This document shows, one piece after another, positions 38,013 to 46,902 of a DNA stretch of 64,000 bases. The position numbers and the translations under genes were made by a program. This DNA comes from Phytoactinopolyspora halophila. GTDB lineage: Bacteria; Actinomycetota; Actinomycetes; Jiangellales; Jiangellaceae. Positions within the stretch are counted from its first letter, which is position 1. The number at the start of each line of letters is the position of its first letter. The DNA is taken from the NCBI RefSeq assembly GCF_003287285.1, contig NZ_QMIG01000004.1, forward strand, positions 1 to 64,000, in the 5' to 3' direction. The notes beneath the pieces are model-generated. The model saw only the letters and a program-made list of their open reading frames with translations, searched no databases and was not told the DNA's origin.

Positions 38013-38556
38013 GCGCTCAAGTGTAAGGACGTGGTCCACCACCTGGACAGCCCGATCGCATACCAAGACACCCCTCCCCTCCAGTTCCGCCTCCAGCTCC
38101 GAATGATCATGTTTGGTACGTTTTCTCGGCCCGTAACACGGCTGCAGACGTGTCACGGGCCGAGAAAGCGTGTTGGCGTAACGCGACCGACCAATGCGAC
38201 GCGGGCAAGATCAGCTCGACGCAACGTGGCAGGATCGACGCGACATGCTCGGGCCCAACACGATGTGCACGATGTGGGCGGAATCAGCACGATAAGGCGG
38301 GCTCAGTACCACGGGGGTAGGTGCCCCGAGGAGAGGGGAGTAGCTCCCCGGCGAAGGGCTAGCTCCCGGCGAGCCAGGCCGACGAGTCTGAGCGCACGGC
38401 AACGGCACGAAGCGGCTCCACGGCCCTGCCGACACGCACCGCCACGTCACCCCCTGTGCGTGCCACCCCCTTCAGAGCACGTCACGGCACCAGGACTTCT
38501 CGGGCCGTAACACGTCTACAGCCGTGTTACGGCCCAAGAAAACGTACCAAACATGA
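38013..38556. other. 544-bp spacer with two inverted family B repeats
   Basis: No gene is convincing. Copies of family B at 38101-38170 and 38493-38565 point in opposite directions and enclose about 320 bp. The inner part includes near repeats TAGCTCCCCGGCGA / TAGCTCCCGGCGA (about 38341 and 38360) and a small run CCCCGAGGAGAGGGGAG. Because family B normally begins at a stop codon, the left copy may mark the end of a lost plus-strand gene. The hisD promoter should lie at 38013-38100. Confidence 0.5.
38101..38170. repeat. Repeat family B, copy upstream of hisD (opposite orientation)
   Basis: Plus strand: GAATGATCATGTTTGGTACG, then hairpin arms 38122-38140 and 38149-38167 pairing at 18 of 19 positions around an 8-nt loop. 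Same architecture as the copies at 30463 and 38493 but reversed. It lies 89 bp upstream of the hisD start. Confidence 0.87.
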
Positions 38557-38565
38557 TCATTCGGA
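38493..38565. repeat. Repeat family B, copy at the end of the aminotransferase gene
   Basis: Hairpin arms 38497-38514 and 38523-38540 (17 of 18 paired), followed by the shared AAACGTACCAAACATGATCA. The aminotransferase stop TGA (38557-38559) lies in the TGATCA core, as at hisF. Confidence 0.87.
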
Positions 38566-39855
38566 GCCGGGGGTGGAGCGGAGGAGCTGGCCGAGGATCG
38601 CCACGCCGGACTCGATCTGCTCCGGCGTCGCCACCGAGTAGCTCAGCCGCAGGCCGTTCGCCCCACCTCCGTCGGGATAGAAGGCGTGACCCGGCACGTA
38701 TGCCACACCAGCGTCGACAGCTTCGCGCGCCAGCTCCATCGTGTCGAGCCCGTCGGGGACCGTGAGCCAGATGAACATGCCACCCTCCGGGCGGGTCCAT
38801 CGGCATCCCGCGCCGAGATGGCGTTCCAGCGCCTGGAGCATCAGGTCCCGGCGGCTGCGGTAGTGGTCCCGGATCTTCAGCAGATGCTCGTCCCGGAACC
38901 CGTCCCCGGCGACCTCCACCGCCACCATCTGCGCCAGGGTCGACGTATGCAGGTCGGCGGCCTGCTTGGCATGCCGGACTGGGGCGAGCGCGTCGGGCGT
39001 GGCGACCAGCCATCCCAGCCGGAGACCCGGAACCATGGTTTTCGAGAACGTCCCCACGTGGATCACCTGCTCGGGCGCCAGGTCGAACAGGTGCGGCAGC
39101 TCGTCGCCGTCGAAGCGCAGCTCACCGTACGGGTTGTCTTCGAGGATGGGAACGCCATAGCGACGCGCCAGCTCGATGACCGCGTGCCGCCGTTCGAGGT
39201 TCAGGCTCACGCCGCTGGGGTTGTCGAAGGTGGGGATCACGTAGATCAGCTTCGCGCCTGCTGCCAGCGCAGCTTCCAGAGATTCCACGACGAACCCGTC
39301 GCCGTCCGTGTCGACGGCACGGTAGCGCACCTCATACGGGTCGAACGCGCGCAGCGCGCCCGGGTAGGTCGGAGCGGCAACGACGACGGTGTCGCCGGGA
39401 TCCAGGTAGCACTTGGCTACCAGATCGAGTCCTTGCTGCGCCCCGGAAACGATCTGCACCCAGGAGCCGTCCACCTCCGCCGCGGCACCCGTGCCCGATG
39501 CACCAGCCGGGCCCACACCGGGAACGCCATGCGAGCCCGCACCAGAGACGCCAGCCGAACCCGCATCGGGCACGCTGACCGTTCCGGCACCGGAATGCCG
39601 GGCGGCGACCCACTCCCGCAGCGCCGCATGCCCTTCGGTGGTGCTGTACTGCAGGGCGCTGGCACCCTCGCGAGCCAGTACGCGCCGGGTGGCATCCTCG
39701 ATTTCCGCCACGGGGAACAGCTCTGGTGCCGGTAATCCACCCGCGAACGAGATGACGTCGCCCGTCTGGGTCAGCTTCAGGATTTCCCGGATCGCTGACG
39801 GCTTGAGCCTTCGCGTACGCGACGCGGCATGCGCCGACCAATCGATCATAACCAT
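38557..39855 (-). CDS. PLP-dependent aminotransferase (LysN/2-aminoadipate type) with low-complexity insertion
   Basis: A 432-residue class I aminotransferase of the kind that resembles the catalytic half of MocR proteins. Motifs: SFAGGLPAPELFPV, QYSTTEGHAALREWVAAR, IVSGAQQGLDLVAK, VVAAPTYPGAL, TFDNPSG, ILEDNPYGELRF, PLP lysine in HVGTFSKTMVPGLRLGWLVA, and EGGMFIWLTVP. Between the strand ending VAARHSG and the motif WVQIVSGAQQ there is a roughly 40-residue Gly/Ala/Ser/Val-rich insertion (about 87-127; SAGVSGAGSHGVPGVGPAGA), absent from most relatives as I know them. ATG 39855 or 39849. Substrate specificity cannot be told. Stop codon in a family B repeat. Confidence 0.85.
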   Translation of the reverse strand: MVMIDWSAHAASRTRRLKPSAIREILKLTQTGDVISFAGGLPAPELFPVAEIEDATRRVLAREGASALQYSTTEGHAALREWVAARHSGAGTVSVPDAGSAGVSGAGSHGVPGVGPAGASGTGAAAEVDGSWVQIVSGAQQGLDLVAKCYLDPGDTVVVAAPTYPGALRAFDPYEVRYRAVDTDGDGFVVESLEAALAAGAKLIYVIPTFDNPSGVSLNLERRHAVIELARRYGVPILEDNPYGELRFDGDELPHLFDLAPEQVIHVGTFSKTMVPGLRLGWLVATPDALAPVRHAKQAADLHTSTLAQMVAVEVAGDGFRDEHLLKIRDHYRSRRDLMLQALERHLGAGCRWTRPEGGMFIWLTVPDGLDTMELAREAVDAGVAYVPGHAFYPDGGGANGLRLSYSVATPEQIESGVAILGQLLRSTPGSE

Positions 39856-39904
39856 CCCATCACCCCGCTACGTGTCCATCATCAGGAATTCAGCCTTCAG
39901 GGAC

Positions 39905-40849
39905 TCAGCGTTGCACGGAGTCCGGGGAACCCAGGGTCCGCAGGTCCTCTCGGGTCGGAAGGCCCTCCCAGTCACCGAGGGCCGTGCACGCGAATGCACC
40001 CGCCGTGACAGCGGTACGCAGCCGCTGCGCCGGGGGTTCGGCGGCCATCCACTCCGCCAGGTATCCGGCTACGAAGGCGTCACCGGCGCCGACCGTGTCC
40101 ACCACGGGCACGGACAGCGCCGCCAACGTGTGCGGCTGCCCGTCGACGAGCGCGTACGCACCGTCGCCGCCGAGCTTCAAGATCACTTGGTCTGGCCCCA
40201 GGCCCGACAGGGAGCGGGCGAGCTCCTCGTGGTGCCCGTCGGGCACCACCAGCGCCGCCTCCTCCGGACCGGCGAAGACCGCATCGGCACGCTCCACCAG
40301 GTGTTTCAGGACCGGCCCGGCGTCCTCGCGGCTCCACAGGCTCGACCGGTAGTTCAGATCGACCGAGACCCGCGTGCCGTGCTGGCGGGCGATGTCGACG
40401 GCGTGCTGCACCGCCGACGCCGGACCCGGACCCAGGGCAGGTGTGATTCCCGTGACGTGCAGGACGTCCGCCGCAGCGATGGTCTCGCTGTCGACGTCGA
40501 ACGCGGTCATCGCCGACGCCGCGCTGCCCGAGCGGTAATACCGCACGTGAGTGCGCATGGCGTTCGGACGTTCCTTGATCATCAAACCGGTAGGGCGGCC
40601 GGTGTCGATCTGGACGAGGGCTTCGACCCGTTCGGCACGCAGTTCACGCTGGATCAGCTCACCGAAGCCGTCGTTGCCGAGGCGGCTGATCCACGTGGCC
40701 CGGCCGCCGAGCCGGGCCACCCCGATCGCGACGTTCGTCTCCGCGCCTGCCACCGACAACCGCATGTCGCGATTGCTCGCCAGCGAGCCGACCTGCACTG
40801 CCGCGATCAGCGCCATCGTTTCCCCGGCGGTGACGAGATGACCGCTCAT
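39905..40849 (-). CDS. kdgK: PfkB-family sugar kinase, probable 2-keto-3-deoxygluconate kinase
   Basis: A 314-residue ribokinase-family kinase. N-terminal GETMALIA and GAETNVAIGVARLGG; RYYRSGSAAS typical of KDG kinases; anion hole and catalytic base in VVDTVGAGDAFVAGYL. It would phosphorylate 2-keto-3-deoxygluconate to KDPG. Strong support comes from context: its ATG overlaps the stop of the KDPG aldolase gene by 4 bp (ATGA), giving the two-enzyme route from KDG to pyruvate and glyceraldehyde 3-phosphate. The exact sugar (gluco or galacto) remains open. Confidence 0.85.
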   Translation of the reverse strand: MSGHLVTAGETMALIAAVQVGSLASNRDMRLSVAGAETNVAIGVARLGGRATWISRLGNDGFGELIQRELRAERVEALVQIDTGRPTGLMIKERPNAMRTHVRYYRSGSAASAMTAFDVDSETIAAADVLHVTGITPALGPGPASAVQHAVDIARQHGTRVSVDLNYRSSLWSREDAGPVLKHLVERADAVFAGPEEAALVVPDGHHEELARSLSGLGPDQVILKLGGDGAYALVDGQPHTLAALSVPVVDTVGAGDAFVAGYLAEWMAAEPPAQRLRTAVTAGAFACTALGDWEGLPTREDLRTLGSPDSVQR

Positions 40850-41574
40850 GCGAGCGCCTGCCCGCCTGACGGCTGCGCGCTCGCCTCTCCAGGCGATCCG
40901 GTAGCACCGGACACCGCCTGCCGGGCCGTGCGGACCGCGTCCAATGCCCTTCTGGCCCGCTCGGCCAGCGCATCCAGGTCGCCGCCCTCGGCGGCATCAC
41001 CTTGTAACGGCCCGCCCAGCCCGACGCCTACGGCGCCGGCGCGGATCCAGTCCCCGATGCTGTCGATCGACACGCCTCCGGTCGGCATGAGCCGGATGTC
41101 GGGGAACGGCCCGGCAACGTCCTTGAAGTACGACGGCCCGACCGTCGATGCGGGAAACACCTTGACCGCGCTGGCTCCGGCGCGCCACGCCGCGTGGATC
41201 TCCGTCGGGGTCAGCGCTCCGGGGTACGACGGGATGCCCGCCGTGCGTGCCACCCGGACGACGTCGAGCTCGGCCGACGGCGACACGAGGAAATCCACGC
41301 CGGCCTCGACGGCAGTTCGTGCCTGCTCAGCCGTGGTCACCGTGCCCGCACCCACCTCGACATGATCCGGCAGATCGGCCCGCACAGCCTTGATCGATTC
41401 GATCGCATCCGGCGAGGTCAGGGTGATCTCCAAGCAGGTCACCCCGGAATCCACGAGAACGCGGCAGATCTCGCCGAAGCGTGCGGCCGACGGGGCTCGC
41501 AGGATGGCCATCACGCCGGTCTGCCGCAGCTGCGGCGTCGGTGGCATCCGGCCGGACGCGTCGCCCTCGTTCAT
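40846..41574 (-). CDS. eda: KDPG aldolase (bifunctional 4-hydroxy-2-oxoglutarate type)
   Basis: A 242-residue class I aldolase. The core shows GVMAILRAPSAARFGEICRVL, GVTCLEITLTSPDAIESI (Glu), VEVGAGTVTTAEQAR, VDFLVSPSAELDVV, PGALTPTEIHAAWRAGASAVKVFPAS with the Schiff-base Lys, and LMPTGGVSIDSIGDWIRAGAVGVGLGG. ATG 41574 has GGGGAG 8 bases upstream; GTG 41577 and 41580 are adjacent alternatives. The C-terminal ~30 residues are a non-conserved tail. First gene of the eda-kdgK pair. Confidence 0.9.
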   Translation of the reverse strand: MNEGDASGRMPPTPQLRQTGVMAILRAPSAARFGEICRVLVDSGVTCLEITLTSPDAIESIKAVRADLPDHVEVGAGTVTTAEQARTAVEAGVDFLVSPSAELDVVRVARTAGIPSYPGALTPTEIHAAWRAGASAVKVFPASTVGPSYFKDVAGPFPDIRLMPTGGVSIDSIGDWIRAGAVGVGLGGPLQGDAAEGGDLDALAERARRALDAVRTARQAVSGATGSPGEASAQPSGGQALA

Positions 41575-41622
41575 CACCACATCTCCCCTTTCGTCCCTTG
41601 CCACCCTATCCAGCAGTCAAGA

Positions 41623-42594
41623 TCAGCTTTTGACCAGGTCACGCAGCCAGGTCAGCCGTTCGCGCACCTGGAAGGTCTGACCACCTTCGTGCTGGTTGTA
41701 CGTCCAGACCCGGATCTCTTTCGGGCCCGCATAATGGTTGTACGAGCCGAAGACCGTCGACGGCGGGCACGTGGCATCCATCAACGCCACGCTGAACAGC
41801 GCCGGCACGGTGCAGCGCGGCGCGAAGTTCGTCCCGTCGAAGTAGGACAGCGTGCGAAAGACCTGTTCCTCGTGGTCCCGGTGGGTGGCGAGGTAGGTGA
41901 CGATCTCGCGGTACGGCATGGTGTCGACGAGTTCGGTGGCGCGCCGGAATCCGGTGAGGAACGGCACGTCGATCATCGCTCCGAGCAGTCCCGGGTAGAG
42001 CGCGGCCACCGCCTGCGCGATTCCGCCGCCCTGGCTGGAACCATCGACGACGACGCGCCCGGCGTCGGCGCACGGATGGGTGAGGGCCGCCTCGACGGCG
42101 CGTACCGCGTCGGTGAAGACCCGGCGGTAGTAGTAGTCGTCCGGGTCGAGCACGCCGCGCGTCAGGAACCCGGGCGCCTGCGGGCTGGCGCCGCCGACGG
42201 GATCGGGCGTGTCGCCGGGGATGTTCACCGAGCCCTGGCCCCGGGTGTCCATGATGAACGTCGCATAGCCAGCGGCCGGGAGGGTCAGCCAATCGTGAGG
42301 AAGGCCACGGCCGCCTCCGTATCCGATGTACGTGACGACGGTCGGCAGCGGCTCCGTCGTGCCGGCAGGCAGCATGAACCAGCCGGCGATGCGGTGTCCG
42401 CCCCAGCCGCAGAACCGGACGTCGTAGACGTCGATCACGCTCAATCCGGCATCGTAGGGAGTGAACTCCGCCTCCAGCGGAAGGTCGCGCGCTTCGGCGA
42501 GCGTGCGCTGCCAGAACGCGTCGAAGTCGGGCTGCTCGTCGCGCTCGGGCCGGTATTCGCGCAGTTCCGCCAGAGGTTTGTCGAACAGGGGCAC
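41623..42594 (-). CDS. Acetyl xylan esterase / cephalosporin-C deacetylase family esterase
   Basis: A 323-residue serine esterase of the AXE1 family (CE7-like), intracellular (no signal peptide). Oxyanion area [22 protein letters not shown], nucleophile elbow [15 protein letters not shown], acid in [15 protein letters not shown] and His in [10 protein letters not shown]. It removes acetyl groups from xylo-oligosaccharides or related esters. GTG 42594 is preceded by GGAGC. It lies upstream of the eda-kdgK pair on the same strand (48 bp gap), consistent with use of plant-derived acetylated sugars and sugar acids. Confidence 0.9.
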   Translation of the reverse strand: MPLFDKPLAELREYRPERDEQPDFDAFWQRTLAEARDLPLEAEFTPYDAGLSVIDVYDVRFCGWGGHRIAGWFMLPAGTTEPLPTVVTYIGYGGGRGLPHDWLTLPAAGYATFIMDTRGQGSVNIPGDTPDPVGGASPQAPGFLTRGVLDPDDYYYRRVFTDAVRAVEAALTHPCADAGRVVVDGSSQGGGIAQAVAALYPGLLGAMIDVPFLTGFRRATELVDTMPYREIVTYLATHRDHEEQVFRTLSYFDGTNFAPRCTVPALFSVALMDATCPPSTVFGSYNHYAGPKEIRVWTYNQHEGGQTFQVRERLTWLRDLVKS

Positions 42595-42655
42595 GGGCAG
42601 GCTCCTTACTCGATCGGCCGGAGAGGGACATGTCGCAGCCTAGCCACCCCTCCCA

Positions 42656-42705
42656 TGATCATGAACGCCTGTGTACCCCATATGGACACATAGTGTTCAT
42701 GATCA
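42656..42705. repeat. Palindrome family A, copy between the esterase and mannosidase genes
   Basis: TGATCATGAAC (42656-42666) and GTTCATGATCA (42695-42705), cores 28 bp apart. The centre contains TGTGT/ACACA pairs. This is a divergent promoter region, so termination cannot be its only role here. Confidence 0.86.
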
Positions 42706-42766
42706 GCGGACAGGGTGGGGGTAGCGTGTATGTCAGGACATCTTCACCACCCCACGACCGGAGGAC

Positions 42767-45700
42767 ATGGCACCGATGCACGACGACCGCAAGCTGATCG
42801 AAGACCGGCTCGATCGCGTCCTGCGCGAACGCATCCGCCCCGCCGTGTACCCCTACACGGCACCGCTGGCCGTCGAGATGTGGCATGTCCCCGGCGAGCC
42901 GGTCCCGGCCGCGACCGGGCTCGCCGCCACCTACGAGCCCGGCGCCGTCGGCGACCCGTGGGGGCCGCCCTGGGGCACCACGTGGTTCCGGTTCAGCGGC
43001 CACGTACCGGAATCCTGGCACGGCCGGACCGTCGAAGCCGTCATCGATCTCGGCTTCGACTCGGACCGCACCGGCTTCTGCGCCGAAGGGCTCGTCTACC
43101 TTCCCGACGGCAGCACGGTGAAGGGCCTGCACCCGCGTAGCCGGTGGGTACGCGTCGCCGAGCCGGCGGCCGGTGACGACGACGTGCTGTTCTACGTGGA
43201 GGCGGCGGCGAACCCCCTCATCGAGGGTCCGGTGACGTGGCTCGGCGACACCACCACCGCCGGTGACGACCCGCTCTACCGGCTGGCTCGAGCCGAGCTC
43301 GCCGTGTTCGATGCGGCCGTGTGGGAGCTCGTCCAGGACCTCGACGTGCTCGGACAGCTCATGCACCAGCTGCCGCTCGACCAGCCCCGGCGCTGGGAAA
43401 TTCTGCAAGCCATCAACCAGGCCCTCGACGTTCTCGATCTCGACGATGTCAACGCCACGGCAGCCGCCGCCCGCGAGCGGCTCGCTCCCGCGCTGGCCAG
43501 CCCGGCGCAGGCGTCCGCCCACCAGGTCAGCGCCGTCGGGCACGCGCACATCGACTCCGCGTGGCTGTGGCCCCTGCGCGAAACCGTGCGCAAGGTGGCC
43601 CGCACCGCCTCCAACACGGTGAACCTGATGGATGACCATCCGGAGTTCATCTTCGCGATGTCGCAGGCCCAGCAGCTGGCCTGGATCAAGGAGCATCGTC
43701 CCGAGGTCTTCGAGCAGGTACGCAAGAAGATCGCCGACGGGCGGTTCATCCCGGTTGGCGGCATGTGGGTCGAAGCCGACACCAACATGCCCGGTGGCGA
43801 GGCGATGGCCCGCCAGTTCGTGCACGGCAAGAGGTTCTTCGCCGACGAGTTCGGCATCGAGACCGACGAGGTGTGGCTGCCCGACTCGTTCGGCTACTCC
43901 GCCGCGCTCCCCCAGCTGGTCAAGCTCTCGGGTTCGCGCTGGTTCCTCACGCAGAAGATCTCGTGGTCGACGACGAACCCCTTCCCGCATCACACGTTCT
44001 GGTGGGAAGGCATCGACGGGACCCGCGTGTTCACCCATTTCCCGCCCGTCGACACCTATAACGCCGAGTTCACCGGGCAGGAAATGGCCCACCTGGTGCG
44101 CAACTTCCGGGACAAGGGGCCGGCGCGGCGCTCCCTCGTCCCGTTCGGGCACGGCGACGGCGGCGGTGGCGCCACCCGCGAGATGCTCGCGCGCGCCGCC
44201 CGGATGCGTGACCTCGAAGGATCTCCGCAGGTCACGATCGAGCCCCCGGCCACCTTCTTCGCGAAGGCCCGGGAGGACTATCCGGACGCCCCGGTCTGGG
44301 TGGGCGAGCTGTACCTGGAGTATCACCGCGGCACGTACACGTCGCAGGTGAAGACCAAGCAAGGAAACCGGCGCAGCGAACACTTGCTGCGCGAGGCCGA
44401 GCTCTGGGCCGCGACGGCCGCCGTCCGTGCCGGCTTCGAGTACCCCTACCAGCAGCTCGACCGGTTGTGGAAGGTGGTCTTGCTCAACCAGTTCCACGAC
44501 ATTCTCCCCGGCTCGTCGATCGCCTGGGTGCACCGCGAGGCGGCGAGCACGTACGCGGCCGTCGCCGACGAGCTGCACGACATCATCGCGGACGCCCAGA
44601 GCGCCCTGGCCGGCGACGGTGAGCAGCACATCGTCTTCAATGCCGCGCCACACGAGCGAGCGGGGATCCCCGCGGGTGGCGCCGGCGTCCGGCCCGTAGC
44701 CGCGACCCCGGCCGCGGCCACCACGCCGACGGCCAGCAGCACGGCCACCAGCACGGCCACGGTGGACGACGCCCGGGTTACGGCCACGGAGCGCGGCGAC
44801 GGCTGGGTGCTCGACAACGGCCACCTCCGTGTCGTCGTCGACGGGCGCGGGCTGGTGACCTCCGTCGTGGAGCACGCCACCGGCCGGGACGCCGTCGCGC
44901 CCGATGCTGCGGCCAACCTGCTGCAACTCCACGCCGATCTGCCCATCCAGTACGACGCGTGGGACATCGAGTCCTACTACCGCAACACTGTGACCGATCT
45001 GACCGGCGTCAACGAGCTCTCCCTGGATAGCACCGGACCGGACGCCGCGACCGTGCGCGTCACGCGCAGCTTCGGCCAGTCCACGGTGACGCAGCTGGTC
45101 AGCCTGCGGGCCGGGAGCCGCGTCGTGGACTTCGCGACCGAGACCGACTGGCACGAGACGGAGAAGCTGCTCAAGGCGGCGTTCCCGCTCGACGTCCGGG
45201 CCGAGGTGTCGTCGGCGGAGACCCAGTTCGGTCACGTCAATCGGCCCACGCATTCCAACACGTCGTGGGATGCCGCCAAGTTCGAGATCTGCGCGCACCG
45301 GTTCGTGCACGTCGGCGAACCCGGCTGGGGCGCGGCGCTCGTCAACGACTCCACGTACGGCCACGACGTCACGCGGACCGTGCGCCCCGGCGACGGCGGC
45401 ACCACCACGACCGTGCGGTTGTCACTCGTGCGTGCACCACGGTTCCCCGACCCCGAGACCGATCAGGGCACGCACCGCTTCGGCTACGCGCTCGCGCCGG
45501 GAGCCGGCATCGTCGACGCGGCACGCGAGGGCTACCGCATCAACATTCCCGAGCGGGTGGTCACCGGCGGGCATACCGTGCAGCCGCTGGTGTCGATCGA
45601 CAACGATGCGGTGGTCGTCGAGGCCGTCAAGCTCGCCGACGACGGTTCCGGTGACGTCATCGTCCGGTGTTACGAGGCCACCGGAGGCAGGGCGCTAGCC

Positions 45701-45934
45701 CGGCTGACCGCCGGGTTCGCCGTGGATTCCGCGGTTACCACCGATCTGCTGGAACGCTCTGGCGGCGACGAAGCCGGCGGGGACGCTGCGGGGGACGCCC
45801 GCGGTGTGGCCGGGTCCGACGCCGGCCCGGAAGCTGCGAAGCTCGACGGGAACACCGTGACGTTGCGCCTGCGGCCATTCGAGATCGTCACTCTCCGGTT
45901 GGCCCGCCTGGCCGAGCAGACCCGCAGTGCCTGA
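42767..45934 (+). CDS. Alpha-mannosidase, glycoside hydrolase family 38
   Basis: A 1055-residue cytosolic GH38 enzyme. Order: N-terminal beta domain, catalytic barrel with GHAHIDSAWLWPLRETVRKVART (Zn ligands), FAMSQAQQLAWIKEH, VGGMWVEADTNMPGGEA, the nucleophile Asp in WLPDSFGYSAALPQL, then FGHGDGGGGATREML and LNQFHDILPGSSI, followed by the C-terminal beta domains. A Thr/Ala/Ser-rich linker (about 645-665, VAATPAAATTPTASSTATST) and a Gly/Asp/Ala stretch near residue 1010 are low complexity. ATG 42767 (GGAGGAC) or ATG 42776. It likely degrades mannosides imported by an unseen transporter. An AraC regulator gene converges on it. Confidence 0.93.
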   Translation: MAPMHDDRKLIEDRLDRVLRERIRPAVYPYTAPLAVEMWHVPGEPVPAATGLAATYEPGAVGDPWGPPWGTTWFRFSGHVPESWHGRTVEAVIDLGFDSDRTGFCAEGLVYLPDGSTVKGLHPRSRWVRVAEPAAGDDDVLFYVEAAANPLIEGPVTWLGDTTTAGDDPLYRLARAELAVFDAAVWELVQDLDVLGQLMHQLPLDQPRRWEILQAINQALDVLDLDDVNATAAAARERLAPALASPAQASAHQVSAVGHAHIDSAWLWPLRETVRKVARTASNTVNLMDDHPEFIFAMSQAQQLAWIKEHRPEVFEQVRKKIADGRFIPVGGMWVEADTNMPGGEAMARQFVHGKRFFADEFGIETDEVWLPDSFGYSAALPQLVKLSGSRWFLTQKISWSTTNPFPHHTFWWEGIDGTRVFTHFPPVDTYNAEFTGQEMAHLVRNFRDKGPARRSLVPFGHGDGGGGATREMLARAARMRDLEGSPQVTIEPPATFFAKAREDYPDAPVWVGELYLEYHRGTYTSQVKTKQGNRRSEHLLREAELWAATAAVRAGFEYPYQQLDRLWKVVLLNQFHDILPGSSIAWVHREAASTYAAVADELHDIIADAQSALAGDGEQHIVFNAAPHERAGIPAGGAGVRPVAATPAAATTPTASSTATSTATVDDARVTATERGDGWVLDNGHLRVVVDGRGLVTSVVEHATGRDAVAPDAAANLLQLHADLPIQYDAWDIESYYRNTVTDLTGVNELSLDSTGPDAATVRVTRSFGQSTVTQLVSLRAGSRVVDFATETDWHETEKLLKAAFPLDVRAEVSSAETQFGHVNRPTHSNTSWDAAKFEICAHRFVHVGEPGWGAALVNDSTYGHDVTRTVRPGDGGTTTTVRLSLVRAPRFPDPETDQGTHRFGYALAPGAGIVDAAREGYRINIPERVVTGGHTVQPLVSIDNDAVVVEAVKLADDGSGDVIVRCYEATGGRALARLTAGFAVDSAVTTDLLERSGGDEAGGDAAGDARGVAGSDAGPEAAKLDGNTVTLRLRPFEIVTLRLARLAEQTRSA

Positions 45935-45950
45935 CGCGGCCCGGCAACGG

Positions 45951-46826
45951 CTACGGGACGAAGGCACGCTGGGCCTGCCTGCGGAACTCGCGCGGTGACA
46001 CGTCCCGCAGGTCGCGGAAGCGCCGGGTGAAGTAGGACTGGCTGGAGAAGCCGCAGCGGTGGGCGATCGCGGTAATCGATTCCGTGGACGTGGCGAGCAA
46101 TGTCGCCGCTCGTTCGATCCGTAGCCGGGTCACGAACTCCGTCGGCGTTGTATCCAGGTGAGTCCGCATCGTGCGGGCGAGGTGCGCCGGGCTCACTCTG
46201 GCCACGTGCACCATTCGTGCCACCCCGCCGCGCAGGTTCTCCTCGTGGCGCATTGCCTGGCAAACATCGGCCAGCCAGGGCGGCTGCGCCCCGGCCACCG
46301 CCGTATCCGGCTCGGCTCGCGGTGCGGCCACCACGGCGAGCACGTCGCTCCAGAACCGGGTGAGGTCGAGCATGTGCGGATCGGAGTAATACCGGGCCAG
46401 CGCGCTCTCGAACACCGCACGGGCATGAGCGCGCCACGCGGGCGGCACGGTCACGGCTGGCGGTTCGGGGCGGTGCTCCCACGTGCGTTCCGGGTCAATA
46501 CCGGCCAGTTCGGCGAACCGGCGCCAGCCCTCTGCCGGGAATGCGACGTTGATGAACTCCAGGCCGTCCGGATGCAGGCCGCGGAAGGCGTGACGATCCT
46601 GCGGGCGGATGAAGACGACGTCGCCGTGACGCAACTCGCGGCGCCCGTCGGCCAGCAGGTGCTCGCCGCTTCCGGCCGTGACGGCCAGGATCTCGTAGAA
46701 ATCAGCGTGTCCGTGCAGGTCGGACTGTGGCGATCTCGGTTCGAAGCGCACCCGTGCGGCATGGTACGGGCGTCCACGGGCATGGGAGTCAAACCACAGC
46801 AGCGCCACCACATCAACACGGTACAT
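45951..46826 (-). CDS. AraC-family transcriptional regulator with cupin sensor domain
   Basis: A 291-residue regulator. An N-terminal AraC-binding cupin (HGHADFYEILAVTAGSGEHLL, HGDVVFIRPQDRHAFRG) likely senses a sugar or related ligand. The C-terminal double HTH is complete: GVARMVHVARVSPAHLARTMRTHLDTTPTEFVTRLRIERAATLL and SITAIAHRCGFSSQSYFTRRFRDLRDVSPREFRRQ. It is divergent from the PhyH dioxygenase gene (76 bp apart) and convergent with the mannosidase gene. Control of one or both is inferred from position. Confidence 0.9.
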   Translation of the reverse strand: MYRVDVVALLWFDSHARGRPYHAARVRFEPRSPQSDLHGHADFYEILAVTAGSGEHLLADGRRELRHGDVVFIRPQDRHAFRGLHPDGLEFINVAFPAEGWRRFAELAGIDPERTWEHRPEPPAVTVPPAWRAHARAVFESALARYYSDPHMLDLTRFWSDVLAVVAAPRAEPDTAVAGAQPPWLADVCQAMRHEENLRGGVARMVHVARVSPAHLARTMRTHLDTTPTEFVTRLRIERAATLLATSTESITAIAHRCGFSSQSYFTRRFRDLRDVSPREFRRQAQRAFVP

Positions 46827-46902
46827 GTTCTCGCAACATGCGTTCTATCCCGCACACCGCCGGGCGACGCACCATGGAGGTACGCACCCTAACGGAGGAA
46901 TC
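46827..46902. promoter_or_regulatory. Divergent AraC / dioxygenase promoter region
   Basis: A 76-bp region with the dyad ACATGTTCTCGCAACATGCG (CATGTT ... AACATG, about 46824-46841) near the regulator start, and GGAGGAATC before the dioxygenase ATG 46903. The CATGTT/AACATG inverted pair is a reasonable operator candidate; it was not possible to test for direct AraC half-sites. Confidence 0.45.

Noticed and set aside
42659-45364. 901-codon minus-strand frame opposite the alpha-mannosidase
   Set aside because: The GH38 catalytic motifs are on the plus strand; the opposite frame is composition-driven.
46825-46902. N-terminal extension of the PhyH protein from 46825
   Set aside because: Would cover the divergent promoter; ATG 46903 has a strong GGAGGA site.
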